This document shows positions 29,392-39,400 of a DNA stretch of 64,000 bases, piece by piece (within the stretch, counting starts at the first letter, position 1; the number at the start of each line of letters is the position of its first letter). The translations under genes and the position numbers were made by a program. The notes under the pieces are model-generated. The model searched no databases. It saw nothing but the letters and a program-made list of their open reading frames with translations, and was not told where the DNA came from. The DNA comes from Azospirillum doebereinerae (lineage in GTDB: Bacteria > Pseudomonadota > Alphaproteobacteria > Azospirillales > Azospirillaceae). The DNA lies in contig NZ_RZIJ01000008.1 in assembly GCF_003989665.1 (NCBI RefSeq), positions 62,001-126,000 of the forward strand, given 5' to 3'.

Positions 29392-29865
29392 TCAGATGGA
29401 GGGGCCGCGCGACAGCGGGAAGCGTTGCTTCAGTTTCACGAGCAGGCTGTCCCGGACCTGCCGGTAGGCGTCCAGCATCGCGTCGCGCGACCCGTCGACC
29501 AGGGTCGGGTCGAAGGTGTTCCAGAACTCCACGTCGCAGGCCATGGTGCGCGTCATCTCGATGGCGCGGTGCTGGGCCTCGGGCGACAGCGAGACGATCA
29601 GGTCGAAGTTGGTGTCTTCCAGATCCTCGAAGGTGCGGCAGCGGTGCTTGGACAGGTCGATGCCCATCTCCTCCATCACCGCGACGGCGAAGGGGTCGAC
29701 CTCGTCCCCCTCGCGCACGCCGACCGAATCGACGTAGACGCGCGAGCCGTGGAAATGCCGCATCATCGCCGCCGCCATCGGCGAACGGATCATGTTGTAG
29801 GTGCAGGCGAACAGCACGCTGGTGACCGGAAGGGTCTGGAAGGCCGGGGCCATCGGCATGACCAT
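29392..29865 (-). CDS. Low-molecular-weight protein tyrosine phosphatase-like / ArsC-type protein
   Basis: A 157-residue protein of the LMW phosphatase fold. The P-loop CTYNMIRSP is a C-x5-R-S, and an acid-bearing segment WNTFDPTL lies near residue 115. Whether it acts on phosphotyrosine or on arsenate (thioredoxin-type ArsC) cannot be told; the second and third arsenate Cys residues are not evident, favouring a phosphatase. In alphaproteobacteria it conservatively follows UPF0262, as here (16 bp apart). ATG codons at 29865, 29859 and 29853 are all possible starts. Confidence 0.8.
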   Translation of the reverse strand: MVMPMAPAFQTLPVTSVLFACTYNMIRSPMAAAMMRHFHGSRVYVDSVGVREGDEVDPFAVAVMEEMGIDLSKHRCRTFEDLEDTNFDLIVSLSPEAQHRAIEMTRTMACDVEFWNTFDPTLVDGSRDAMLDAYRQVRDSLLVKLKQRFPLSRGPSI

Positions 29866-29881
29866 GCGCCGTCCGCCCCCC

Positions 29882-30364
29882 TCAGCCGCGAATGTGGAGA
29901 ACGCAGATCAGGGTGAACAGCCGGCGCGCGGTCTGGAGATCCATGTCGATCTTGCCGGCCAGCCGTTCCCGCAGCATCTCCGACCCCTCGTTGTGCAGGC
30001 CGCGCCGGCCCATGTCGATGGCCTCGATCTGCGACGGCGTCGAGCGCTTGATCGCCGCGTAGTAGCTTTCGCAGATCAGGAAATAGTCCTTCACGATCGA
30101 CCGGAAGCCGGTGACCGGAAGGGCGATCTTGTCCAACTCGCTGTCGTCCTCGCGCCGAAGGTCCAGCAGCAGCCGGTTGTCCTCGATGGACAGGTGGAGG
30201 TGGAAGGGGCCGGCGTCCGGGTGGTCGCAGGGGCAGAACTCGTTGTCTTCCAGCAGGTCGAAGATGGCGACGGCGCGCTCGTGCTCGACCTCCGGTTTGC
30301 GGCGGACGACGGTGCGCTCGTCGAGCGCGACGTGGGTGATGCGGCGGTTGCTTTTCGCGGTCAC
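29882..30364 (-). CDS. UPF0262 family protein
   Basis: A 160-residue cytoplasmic protein of the alphaproteobacterial family UPF0262 (ITHVALDERTVVRR, then DYFLICESYYAAIK, and LQTARRLFTLICVLHIRG at the end). The function is unknown. It is always near hisD, whose stop it overlaps here (ATGA), implying joint expression. Confidence 0.9.
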   Translation of the reverse strand: MTAKSNRRITHVALDERTVVRRKPEVEHERAVAIFDLLEDNEFCPCDHPDAGPFHLHLSIEDNRLLLDLRREDDSELDKIALPVTGFRSIVKDYFLICESYYAAIKRSTPSQIEAIDMGRRGLHNEGSEMLRERLAGKIDMDLQTARRLFTLICVLHIRG

Positions 30365-31686
30365 GCCCGCCCTCCCTTGGGTAAGTGGTCTCCGCCGGGC
30401 AGGCGCAGGGCCACCGACAGGGCGTGGGCATCCAGCCCCTCGGCGCGGGCCAGCGTCACCGCCGCCGGGCCGATGGCGCGCAGGCTGTCGGCGTCGCAGC
30501 CGACGAAGGTCGTCCGCTTCATGAAGTCCAGCACGTTGAGCCCCGACGAGAAGCGCGCGCTGCGCGCCGTCGGCAGCACGTGGTTCGGCCCGGCGACGTA
30601 ATCGCCGATGGCTTCGGGCGTGTAGCGGCCGAGGAAGATGGCTCCGGCGTTGCGGATTTTCGCCGCCAGCGCGTCGGGGTCGGCGACGGCCAGCTCCAGA
30701 TGCTCGGGCGCCAGCCGGTCGACCAGTGCGGGGGCGTCGGCCGACAGATCGCCCACCAGGACGATGGCGCCGTGCTTGCGCCAGCTCTCACCGGCGATGG
30801 CGGTTCGCGGCAGGGTTTCCAGATGCTTGTCCACGGCGGCGGCCACCGCGTCGGCGAAATCGGCGTCGTCGGTGATCAGGATAGACTGGGCGGACGTGTC
30901 GTGCTCGGCCTGCGAGAGCAGGTCCATGGCGATCCAGGCCGGGTCGTTCGCGGCGTCGGCGACCACCAGGATCTCCGAGGGGCCGGCGATGCTGTCGATG
31001 CCGACCAGCCCGTAGACCTGCCGCTTGGCGGCGGCGACGAAGGCGTTGCCGGGGCCGACGATCTTGTCCACCGGGCGGATCGTCGCCGTGCCGTGGGCCA
31101 GCGCCGCGACCGCCTGGGCGCCGCCGACGCGGTACAGCTCGGTGATGCCGCAGCGCTTGGCGGCGGCCAGAACCAGCGGGTTGATGACCCCGTCCGGCGT
31201 CGGCACCACCATGACGATGCGCTCCACGCCCGCGACCTTGGCGGGCAGGGCGTTCATCAGCACCGAGGACGGGTAGGAGGCGGTGCCGCCCGGCACGTAG
31301 AGCCCGACCGCGCCCACCGGCGTCCAGCGGGCGCCCAGCCGCACGCCCTGGGCGTCGCGGTAGTCCACCACTTCCGGCACCTGCCGGCGGTGGAAGTCCT
31401 CGATCCGCGCGGCGGCGAGGTCGAGCGCCTCCAGCGTTTCAGGGCTGCACTTGGCGGTGGCGGCGTCGATTTCCTCCGGCGCGATCCGCAGGGTCTCGGG
31501 CGTCAGCGTCTGGCGGTCCCAGCGGGCGGTGAAGTCGATCAGCGCCGCGTCGCCGCGCGCCTTGACCTCCCCGATCACCCCGGCGACCAGCGTCTGCACG
31601 TCCTCGCTGGCCTCGCGCTTGGCGTGGAGCAGCTTTTCGAAGTCGTCCGCGAAGCCGGCGTCCCGGATGTCAAGCCTGACGGGCAT
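30361..31686 (-). CDS. hisD: Histidinol dehydrogenase
   Basis: A 441-residue zinc enzyme catalysing the last two steps of histidine synthesis (L-histidinol to L-histidine, NAD). Conserved segments include [50 protein letters not shown] and the active-site region LAPEHLEL. It overlaps the end of hisG by 17 bp. Confidence 0.96.
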   Translation of the reverse strand: MPVRLDIRDAGFADDFEKLLHAKREASEDVQTLVAGVIGEVKARGDAALIDFTARWDRQTLTPETLRIAPEEIDAATAKCSPETLEALDLAAARIEDFHRRQVPEVVDYRDAQGVRLGARWTPVGAVGLYVPGGTASYPSSVLMNALPAKVAGVERIVMVVPTPDGVINPLVLAAAKRCGITELYRVGGAQAVAALAHGTATIRPVDKIVGPGNAFVAAAKRQVYGLVGIDSIAGPSEILVVADAANDPAWIAMDLLSQAEHDTSAQSILITDDADFADAVAAAVDKHLETLPRTAIAGESWRKHGAIVLVGDLSADAPALVDRLAPEHLELAVADPDALAAKIRNAGAIFLGRYTPEAIGDYVAGPNHVLPTARSARFSSGLNVLDFMKRTTFVGCDADSLRAIGPAAVTLARAEGLDAHALSVALRLPGGDHLPKGGRA

Positions 31687-32392
31687 CGGTCGCCTCCCGC
31701 ATGCGGTCGATCCACTGTGAAATCTCGTCCGGCCGCGTCTTGAAGGCGGCGCGGTTGACGATGAGGCGCGAGGTCACGTCGGCGATGTGCTCCACCTCGA
31801 CCAGCCCGTTGGCCTTCAGCGTCGAGCCGGTGGAGACCAGATCGACGATGCGGCGGCACAGGCCCAGCGTCGGCGCCAGCTCCATCGCGCCGTTCAGCTT
31901 GACGCATTCGGCCTGGACTCCGCGCGCGGCGAAATGCCGCTTGGTCACCTCGGGGTATTTTGTCGCGACGCGGACGTGGCTCCACCGCGACGGATCGTCG
32001 CTCTCCCCCAGTTCCACCGGCTCGGCGACCGACAGGCGGCATTTGCCGATGCCCAGATCGAGCGGCGCGTAGATCTCGGGGTAGTCGAACTCCATCAGCA
32101 CGTCGTTGCCGGCGACGCCCAGATGCGCCGCGCCGAAGGCGACGAAGGTCGCCACGTCGAAGGAGCGGACGCGGATGATGCTGAGATTCGGCACGTTGGT
32201 GGCAAAGCGCAGAAGACGGCTGTTGTCGTCGTCGAAGGCCGGCTCGGGCTCGATCCCGGCGTGCGACAGCAGCGGGCGCAGTTCCTTCAGGATCCGGCCC
32301 TTGGGCAAGGCCAGCACCAACTGGTCATCGGCCGGTGTTGGGGCCGGGGCCGAATTCGCCGGAGTCCCCGGTGCGCTGGTATCGGCGGACAA
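31670..32392 (-). CDS. hisG: ATP phosphoribosyltransferase, short form
   Basis: A 240-residue HisG of the short type, the first enzyme of histidine synthesis, which needs the HisZ regulatory subunit (not in this window). Features: [34 protein letters not shown], and the PRPP loop [18 protein letters not shown]. The C-terminal ACT-like domain of long forms is absent. I place the start at TTG 32392: GAGGAG lies six bases upstream, and no ATG is suitably placed; the frame stays open upstream for about 50 codons without family similarity. Confidence 0.92.
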   Translation of the reverse strand: MSADTSAPGTPANSAPAPTPADDQLVLALPKGRILKELRPLLSHAGIEPEPAFDDDNSRLLRFATNVPNLSIIRVRSFDVATFVAFGAAHLGVAGNDVLMEFDYPEIYAPLDLGIGKCRLSVAEPVELGESDDPSRWSHVRVATKYPEVTKRHFAARGVQAECVKLNGAMELAPTLGLCRRIVDLVSTGSTLKANGLVEVEHIADVTSRLIVNRAAFKTRPDEISQWIDRMREATDARQA

Positions 32393-32426
32393 AACACTCT
32401 CCTCGGGTGAACCGCAGACGGGATAG

Positions 32427-32530
32427 ATAGCACATTCCACGCGCGCGTCACCTCTGTGGTGAGGGTGGCGCTTTTCCGCCCTGGAAAGTGGATAAAAAAC
32501 AAGATTTTTTTGTTTAATATCACATTCCAC
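32427..32530 (-). promoter_or_regulatory. Repeated motif upstream of hisG
   Basis: Two copies of a 14-base element, ATAGCACATTCCAC (32427-32440) and ATATCACATTCCAC (32517-32530), 90 bp apart and 13/14 identical. They lie in the 310-bp stretch before the leader ORF at 32703. A protein-binding site controlling hisG is possible. Confidence 0.35.
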
Positions 32531-32551
32531 ACTTTCCACGAAAAAAGCACG

Positions 32552-32587
32552 TTGACACTATCCCGACCTATCGAATAGATAAGTGTC
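32552..32587 (+). promoter_or_regulatory. Sigma-70-like promoter with overlapping dyad
   Basis: TTGACA (32552-32557) and ATAGAT (32575-32580) are separated by 17 bp in an otherwise unusually AT-rich stretch. The imperfect dyad GACACTATC...GATAAGTGTC (32554-32562, 32578-32587) covers both elements and looks like an operator. Transcripts would run through the leader ORF at 32703 toward the small protein and metQ. Confidence 0.55.
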
Positions 32588-32702
32588 ATCGGACGCCCGA
32601 TGGCGGGCTCCCGCGGCAATTTGAACCCAGCAGCTTGCGCCGCGTCACCAAACGCTAAAGCGCCACGATACCGGTCGTGGACCTGATGAAGGAGAGACCG
32701 GA

Positions 32703-32780
32703 ATGACCCAGCGAATCGACGCCCCTCCCGATCTCCGGCACTCCTGTCGCCGCTCTCCCGTCCGAATGTGTCGCCGCTGA
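32703..32780 (+). CDS. Candidate 25-codon leader peptide
   Basis: An AAGGAGA ribosome site (32689-32695) precedes ATG at 32703 by 7 bases. The peptide ends HSCRRSPVRMCRR, with two Cys-Arg-Arg triplets and a Met beside the second Cys. Two adjacent stem-loops precede the ribosome site: CGCTAAAGCG (32653-32662) and CCACGA-TACCGG-TCGTGG (32663-32680). Placed between a promoter and a methionine-type ABC operon, it has the form of an attenuator peptide sensing Cys, Met or Arg supply. The regulatory role is inference. Confidence 0.5.
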   Translation: MTQRIDAPPDLRHSCRRSPVRMCRR

Positions 32781-32891
32781 ACCCCAGCGCCGTTCCCATC
32801 GCCGACCGCAGAGAGACATCGCCCGCGCCGCTGACCCCATGACTCAGAAGAGCATGAGCGGATCGCCGTGGGCCGAGAGGAGTGTTTTTCC

Positions 32892-33095
32892 ATGTCCCAC
32901 GCCAACACCGCCTACGCCATCGAAGTCCAGGGTCGCTCCGCCGGCATCGTCGTCGCCGAGCGCGGCGGCTTCACCTTCTTCGTGTCCGACTGGGCGTTCC
33001 GCGACCTCGACCGCCGGACCTTCCGCAACGTCGGGCAGGCCCAGCGCGCCGCGCACCAGCATTACAGCCGGCTGCCCGACACCCGCCGCCGCTGA
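32892..33095 (+). CDS. Small uncharacterised protein, 67 residues
   Basis: A small cytoplasmic protein with a clear GAGAGGAG ribosome site nine bases before ATG. The sequence is ordered rather than random: YAIEVQGRSAGIVVAERGGF, then FFVSDWAFRDLDRRTF and NVGQAQRAAHQHYSRL. I do not know a function. It sits 66 bp upstream of metQ and downstream of the leader ORF, so it probably belongs to that transcript. Confidence 0.65.
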   Translation: MSHANTAYAIEVQGRSAGIVVAERGGFTFFVSDWAFRDLDRRTFRNVGQAQRAAHQHYSRLPDTRRR

Positions 33096-33161
33096 ATCCC
33101 GGTTTTCACCGATCCACACGATCCGCTATACCATCCCCAAGAAGAACGAAGGACGTCTGCC

Positions 33162-33944
33162 GTGAAGCGTTTCCTGACGTCGGTGGTCCTGGCCGCCGGG
33201 CTTTTCTCCGCCGCCACCGCCGCTTTCGCCGACCCGCTGAAGCTCGGCGTCTCCGCCGGCCCCTACGGCGAGATCCTCGAATTCACCTCCAAGCTCGCCG
33301 CCAAGGAAGGCATCGAGGCCAAGGTGATCGAGTTCACCGACTGGAACATGCTGAACGCGGCGCTCCAGGACGGCAGCATCGACGCCAACAACTTCCAGCA
33401 CCAGCCCTTCCTGGACAACCAGATCAAGCAGCGCAACTACGACATCGTGTCAGTCGCCAAGAGCGTCGTCGTGCCCATGGGCATCTACGCCAAGAAGGTC
33501 CAGAAGCTCGACGAGCTGAAGTCCGGCGCCACCGTGTCGATCCCCAACGACCCGACCAACGCCGCCCGCGCGCTGTTCCTGCTGGCCAAGGCCGGGCTGA
33601 TCGGCCTGAAGCCGGACGCCGGCATCTCCACCACCATCGCCGACATCGCCAGCAACCCGAAGAACGTCAAGTTCGTCGAGCTGGACGCCGCCCAGCTGCC
33701 GCGCTCGCTGGACGACGTGGACGCCTCGGTCATCACGCTGAACTACGCCGTGCTCGCCGGGCTGGAGCCGACCAAGGCCCTGGTGCTGGAGGACGACCAG
33801 TCGAAATGGCACTTGGTCTGGGCCGTCCGCAAGGACCGCGCCGAGGATCCGGCGATCAAGCGCTTCATCGCGCTGTATCGTTCGCCCGAAGTGCGGCAGT
33901 TTATCCAGACGCGCTTCAACGGCACCATCATCCCGACGTGGTAA
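33162..33944 (+). CDS. metQ: Methionine-type ABC substrate-binding protein (MetQ/NlpA family)
   Basis: A 260-residue periplasmic binding protein of the NlpA family ([58 protein letters not shown]). The signal peptide ends AAFA-D and lacks a lipobox, so it may be a free periplasmic protein rather than a lipoprotein. Start is GTG at 33162. It likely feeds MetNI at 33988-35683 with methionine or another sulfur compound. A second paralogue follows at 35696. Confidence 0.9.
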   Translation: MKRFLTSVVLAAGLFSAATAAFADPLKLGVSAGPYGEILEFTSKLAAKEGIEAKVIEFTDWNMLNAALQDGSIDANNFQHQPFLDNQIKQRNYDIVSVAKSVVVPMGIYAKKVQKLDELKSGATVSIPNDPTNAARALFLLAKAGLIGLKPDAGISTTIADIASNPKNVKFVELDAAQLPRSLDDVDASVITLNYAVLAGLEPTKALVLEDDQSKWHLVWAVRKDRAEDPAIKRFIALYRSPEVRQFIQTRFNGTIIPTW

Positions 33945-33987
33945 TGGGGCTGGGGGAGGCGTGCCTCCCCCTTTCGCCGATCAAAAG

Positions 33988-35037
33988 ATGATAACGCTAA
34001 CAAATCTTCAGAAGACCTTCCCCGCCCGCGGTTCGGGCGTTCCGGTCCAGGCCCTGGCCGACATCGACCTCACCATCGGTCGCGGCGAGATCTTCGGCAT
34101 CATCGGCCGCTCCGGCGCCGGCAAGTCCACCCTGCTGCGCACCATCAACCTGCTGGAAAAGCCGACCACCGGCAGCGTGACCGTGGACGGGGTCGAGATG
34201 ACCGGCCTGTCCGCCGCCGAACTGCGGCAGGCGCGCCATTCCATCGGCATGATCTTCCAGCACTTCAACCTGCTGTCCTCGCGCACCGTGTTCGACAACG
34301 TCGCGCTGCCGCTGGAACTGGCGGGGGTGCCCAAGGCCGAAATCCGCACGGCGGTGGAGCCGCTGCTCGACCTCGTCGGGCTGTCCGACAAGCGCGACCG
34401 CTACCCGGCGGAGCTGTCGGGCGGGCAGAAGCAGCGCGTCGGCATCGCCCGCGCGCTGGCCAGCAAGCCCAAGGTGCTGCTGTCGGACGAGGCGACCTCC
34501 GCGCTCGACCCCGAGACGACGACGCAGATCCTGCATCTGCTGGCCGACATCAACCGGCGGCTGGGGCTGACCATCGTGCTGATCACGCACGAGATCGGCG
34601 TCATCAAGGAGATCTGCCACAAGGTGGCGGTGATGGAGGGCGGGCGCGTCATCGAGCAGGGGCCGGTCTTCGGCATCTTCGCCCACCCGGCCCACCCGAC
34701 GACCCGCAGCTTCGTCGACCCGGTCATCAACCGGGGCATGCCGGACAGCTTGAAGGAGCGCCTGTCCCCGGCGCCGCAGCCCGGCACCAACCCGGTGCTG
34801 CGCATCACCTTCACCGGCGAGAAGGCGACCAGCCCGGTCATCAGCGCCATCAGCCGGGATCTTGGGCTGGACCTGAACATCTGGCACGGGCAGGTCGACG
34901 AGATCCAGGGCGCGCCCTTCGGCACGCTGGTGGTCGAGGCGCTGGGCGACGAGGCCAAGGTCGCCTCGGCGGTCGAATTCCTGAAGAGCAACCATCTGGG
35001 CGTCGAGGTTCTGGGCCATGTCCCCGCAAATCATTGA
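33988..35037 (+). CDS. metN: Methionine ABC transporter ATPase MetN
   Basis: A 349-residue ATPase. Walker A (GRSGAGKST), Q-loop (MIFQHFNLL), signature (LSGGQKQR), Walker B ([12 protein letters not shown]) and the H-loop (ITHEIGVI) are complete. The C-terminal 90 residues form the NIL/ACT-like domain that in E. coli binds methionine and inhibits transport. ATG at 33988 ([11 protein letters not shown]) fits the family; GTG at 33961 is an alternative with a GGGAGG site. It overlaps metI by 20 bp. Confidence 0.93.
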   Translation: MITLTNLQKTFPARGSGVPVQALADIDLTIGRGEIFGIIGRSGAGKSTLLRTINLLEKPTTGSVTVDGVEMTGLSAAELRQARHSIGMIFQHFNLLSSRTVFDNVALPLELAGVPKAEIRTAVEPLLDLVGLSDKRDRYPAELSGGQKQRVGIARALASKPKVLLSDEATSALDPETTTQILHLLADINRRLGLTIVLITHEIGVIKEICHKVAVMEGGRVIEQGPVFGIFAHPAHPTTRSFVDPVINRGMPDSLKERLSPAPQPGTNPVLRITFTGEKATSPVISAISRDLGLDLNIWHGQVDEIQGAPFGTLVVEALGDEAKVASAVEFLKSNHLGVEVLGHVPANH

Positions 35038-35683
35038 CCTGCTGATCAAGGGGCTGATCGACACGCTGCACATGGTGGCGGTGTCGGGCGCCATCGGAAC
35101 GCTGATCGGGCTGCCGCTGGGCGTGCTGCTGGCCGTCACCGGGCGGGGCGAGCTGTTGCAGAACCTCACCTTCAACCGGATCATCGGGGCGGTCGTCAAC
35201 ATGACGCGCTCCACCCCCTTCATCATCCTGGTGGTGGCGATCATTCCCTTCACCCGGCTGGTCGCCGGCACCTCCATCGGGACCAGCGCCGCCATCGTGC
35301 CGCTGACCGTCGCGGCGGCGCCCTTCATCGCGCGGGTGGTCGAGAACGCCATCCGCGAGGTGGACCGCGGCCTGATCGAGGCGGCGCAGGCGATGGGGGC
35401 TACGCCCTTCCAGATCGTCCGCAAGGTGCTGCTGCCCGAAGCCATGCCGGCCATCGCCATGGGCCTGACCCTGTCGGCGGTCAGCCTGATCGGCTATTCC
35501 GCCATGGTCGGCGCGGTCGGCGGCGGGGGGCTGGGCGATCTCGGCATCCGCTACGGCTACCAGCGCTTCCTGCCGGAGGTGATGCTGGCGGTGGTCGTGG
35601 TGCTGATCGTGCTGGTGCAGCTCGTGCAATCGACGGGCGACTGGATCGCCCGCCGCGTCAACAAACGCAATTTGAAAGTCTGA
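35018..35683 (+). CDS. metI: Methionine ABC transporter permease MetI
   Basis: A 221-residue permease with five or six membrane segments. The coupling EAA motif lies at [20 protein letters not shown], and [20 protein letters not shown] is typical of MetI. It forms the homodimeric channel with MetN. It is followed after 12 bp by a second metQ-like gene. Confidence 0.94.
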   Translation: MSPQIIDLLIKGLIDTLHMVAVSGAIGTLIGLPLGVLLAVTGRGELLQNLTFNRIIGAVVNMTRSTPFIILVVAIIPFTRLVAGTSIGTSAAIVPLTVAAAPFIARVVENAIREVDRGLIEAAQAMGATPFQIVRKVLLPEAMPAIAMGLTLSAVSLIGYSAMVGAVGGGGLGDLGIRYGYQRFLPEVMLAVVVVLIVLVQLVQSTGDWIARRVNKRNLKV

Positions 35684-35695
35684 GGAGTGTTCGAG

Positions 35696-36487
35696 ATGCC
35701 GCGTATCCGTCCCCTGGCCGCCCTGCTGGCCGGCGTCGCCACCGTCGCCATCGCCTTCGGCGCGTCGGCGGAAAGCCTGAAGGTCGGCGTCACCCCCGGC
35801 CCGCACGCCCAGATCTTCGAGGCGGTGAAGCCGCTCGCCGCCAAGGAAGGGCTGGACCTCCAGGTGCTGGAGTTCTCCGACTACGTGATCCCCAACCAGG
35901 CGCTGTCGCAGGGCGATCTGGACGTGAACTCGTTCCAGCATCAGCCCTATCTGGACAACCAGGTGAAGGACCGGGGCTACGAGATCGTCACCGTCGCCAA
36001 GACCGTGGTGTTCCCGATCGGCCTGTTCTCCAAGAAGATCAAGAACCTGGACGAGCTGACCCCCGGCTCCAAGGTCGCCATCCCCAACGATCCCACCAAC
36101 GGCGGCCGCGTGCTGCTGCTGCTGCAGGCCAAGGGGCTGATCAAACTGAAGGACGGCGGCACCCTGAAGGCCTCGCCGGTCGACATCGTCGAGAACCCGA
36201 AGAAGCTGCAGATCGTCGAGCTGGACGCGGCGCAGCTGCCGCGCTCGCTGGACGATGTGACGGTGGCGGCGATCAACGGCAACTACGCCATCGAAGCCGG
36301 CATGGACCCGGTGAAGGACGCCATCGCCCGCGAGGCGGCGGAAAGCCCCTACGCCAACGTGCTGGTCGTCCGCAAGGCCGACAAGGACAAGCCCTGGGTC
36401 GCCAAGCTGGTGAAGATCTACCAGAGCCCCGAGGTGAAGGAGTTCGTCCTCGCCAAGTTCAAGGACGCGGTCGTTCCGGCCTGGTGA
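35696..36487 (+). CDS. metQ: Second MetQ/NlpA-family substrate-binding protein
   Basis: A 263-residue NlpA-family binding protein, paralogous to the one at 33162 ([60 protein letters not shown]). The signal peptide ends GASA-E, again without a lipobox. GAGGAG lies eight bases before ATG at 35696. Two receptors flanking one MetNI pair suggest two related ligands for one channel. Its 3' end overlaps the convergent TPR gene by 29 bp. Confidence 0.9.
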   Translation: MPRIRPLAALLAGVATVAIAFGASAESLKVGVTPGPHAQIFEAVKPLAAKEGLDLQVLEFSDYVIPNQALSQGDLDVNSFQHQPYLDNQVKDRGYEIVTVAKTVVFPIGLFSKKIKNLDELTPGSKVAIPNDPTNGGRVLLLLQAKGLIKLKDGGTLKASPVDIVENPKKLQIVELDAAQLPRSLDDVTVAAINGNYAIEAGMDPVKDAIAREAAESPYANVLVVRKADKDKPWVAKLVKIYQSPEVKEFVLAKFKDAVVPAW

Positions 36488-39400
36488 TGTGAGCCAGCGC
36501 ACGCCCGGCGGCGCTGAGCGCGTCGTCGAGCGTGCCGCCGGGCGGCGGGCTGAACAGCCGCATCGACGGGAACCACGGGCGGCACCCGGTGCCGAGCGCC
36601 GTCCACTCCCCGGCGTGACCGATCCGCCAGACCGGCACCCCCAGCGCGCCGGCCATCTCCGCCACCGAGGTTCCGGCGGAGATGACGAGGTCGAGCGCGG
36701 CGGTCAGCGCCGCCGCGCCGTCGAGGTCGTCCAGCAGATCGAGGCCGGGGCGCAGGATGGCGATCCCGCACCGGGACTCGGCCTCGGCGAGTTCGGCCTC
36801 GCAGTCGTCGTATTGCAGATTGACGAAGCGCAGGCCGGGCAGGGTCAGGATCGGCCCCCAACGGTCGAGCGTGGTGTAGTTGGCCGACCGCCCGGCGGTC
36901 TGGAAGCGGCTGCGCCAGCACAGGCCGATGGTGAGGGGGTGCACGTTTCCGCCTCCCGCGCCTTGCCCCCTCTCCCCCCCGGGGAGAGGGGGATCGTCTT
37001 GGGGGGAGGAGAAGGGAGCGGCAACCACCCGCCGCCACGCCTCCACCGCCCCCGCATCCGCCCGCAACCATCCCTTCCGCGCCGGAAAATCGGCCAACCG
37101 CCCGCGCAGGCGCAGCGGCAGCGACCCCGCCGCGACGTGGCAGTCGGCGTCCACCGGATCCGCCGTCGCCGCGCGCACCAGCGCCGTGGGGAAGGAGCGC
37201 GCGAACAGCGCCACCAGCCGTGGCTCGCATTCGACGATCACCCGCCCCGCCCGCGCGATCAGGTCGGCGTAGCAGGCGCTGTGCATCAGCTCGTCCCCAA
37301 CCCCCTGCTCCCGCCAGACCAGAACGGTTCGTCCCGCCAGATCGCCGCCGTCCCAGGCCGGGATGCGGAAGCGCCGGTCGGGCACCGCCTGCCCCGAGGC
37401 GAATCGCGCCTCCAGCCCGGCCCAGCCCGCTTCCAAATCACCGCGCGCCAGCGCCGCGTAACCCCGGTTGAACGCCGCCAAGGTCAGCGACGGGTCCGTC
37501 TCCACCGCAAGGCGATAGGCGGCGTCGGCCTCGGCCATCCGCCCGGCGGCGTGCAGCGCGTTGCCGGCGTTGTAGCGCCAATCCGCCCGACCCGGAGCCA
37601 CCGCCAGCGCCCGGCTCCACGCCTTCATCGCGGCGTCCAGCCGGCCCTGCCGCTGCCGCAGGTCGGCCAGCCCGGCCCAGCCGGTCCCGCCGCCGGGAGA
37701 AAGCAGGATCGTCCGCCACCAGACCAGCCCGGCGGCGTTGCCGTCGCCGCTCCGCTCCAGCGCCAAGGCGAGGTTGGCGAGAGTCCCGCCATCCTCGGCG
37801 CGCGCGCGCAGCGCCGCGCGCAGGCTCGCCACCGCCTCGCCAGTCCGGTCGAGCGCCAGCAGGGCGACGCCATGGTTGCCGAGCGCCTCCGGGTAGCCGG
37901 GCCGCAGAATCAGCGCCCGCCGCGCGTCGCGTTCCGCCGTTTCCGGAACCCCCAGCGCCGCCAGCCCGTTCCACCCCTCGGCCAGCGCCGGGTCGAGCGC
38001 CAGCGCGCGCCGCAGTCCCCTTCCGCCGTCCCGCCCCGCCGCCTGGAGCGCCAGCCCGAGATTCGCGTGCAGACCCGCGTGGGCGGGGGCGTGGCGCAGC
38101 GCCTCCGTGGTCGCCAAGGCCGATCCTTCGGCGTCCCCCCGCCCCAGTAGAAGACCGCCCAGGCTGCCCAGAACCTCCACATCACCGGGGGCCAGAGCGG
38201 CGGCGGCGCGCCAGTCGGCCTCGGCGGCGGCCAGATCGCCAAGGATTTGATGCGCGAGCGCCCGTCGTTTGTGGCGTCCGGCCGTCGCCTCCGCCGCGAG
38301 GGCGCGGGTCAGCAGGGTGACGGCGATGTCCGGCCGTCCGGCCTGCTGGCCGAGCCAGCCATAGCCCTCCAGCGCCTCGGCGTTTTCGACGTCGAGATCG
38401 AGGATGCGCTGGTAGATCTTCTCCGCCTCCGGCCACTGCCCGCCGTCGTGCAGCCGGCGCGCTTCGGCCAGAAGGCCGGGCACAGGGGAGGGGGCCAGAG
38501 CGGGAACCGGCGGCGTCAGGCGGCGCAGCTCCCCGGCGATCCGCCCGAGCACGCCGGCCAAATCCTCGCCAGGGCGAGCGCTCCACAGCCGCATGGCCGG
38601 GAACCAGGGGCGCACCGCCGTGCCCAGGGCGGTCCAGTCTCCCGGTCCCCCGAAGCGCCAGACCGGCACGCCGAGCGCCCCGGCCATCTCGCCCACCGAG
38701 GTCGCCACCGTCACCACGAGGTCGAGCGCCGCCGTCAACGCCGCCGCCGCTTCCAAATCGTGTTTCAGGTCGGTGTCGGCCCAGCGGTGCAACCGCACCC
38801 CGAACCGCGCCTCGGCTTCGGCGATCTCCGTGCCGGCGTCGTCGTATTGCAGGCTGACCAGCGTCAGGCCCGGCACGGCGAACAGCGGCGCCCAATCCTT
38901 TAGCGCGGTGTAGGCGTGTTTCCGCTCGCCGGCCCGGTGCTGGCTGCGCCAGCAAATTCCCACCCGCAGCCCCGGCCCCAGCGCCGCCAGCCGGTCGCGC
39001 CACGGCGCCGCGCGGGCCGGATCGGGGCGCAGCCAGCCTGCCGCCGTCGGGAAATCGGCCAGCCTCCGCCGCAGCACGCCGGGAAGCGACCCCATGGCGA
39101 TCTGCGCGTCGGCATCGGTGGGAGCCCGGGTCGGCGCCCGCACGGTGGCGCCGGGCAGGGAGCGGGCGAGCAGGCCGACCAAGCGGGCGTCGCACTCGAC
39201 GGTGACATGGCCGGCGCGCGCCACCAGATCGGGCAGCACCGACCCGAACAGCAATTCGTCGCCCAAGCCCTGTTCGCGCCAAACCAGGATTCGCGAGGTC
39301 ACGGGATCGCGTCCGTCCCAGCGCGGCAGGGTCAGGTCGTCGCGTCCCCCCTGCACCCGGCGGGAGGCGAAGCGCGCCTCGTACAGCGCCTGTCCCTCGG

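Noticed and set aside
32640..32700. SAM-II-type riboswitch before the met transporter operon
   Set aside because: CGCTAAAGCG recalls part of the consensus, but the remaining conserved segments and pseudoknot are missing; I treat the hairpins as part of a possible attenuator instead.
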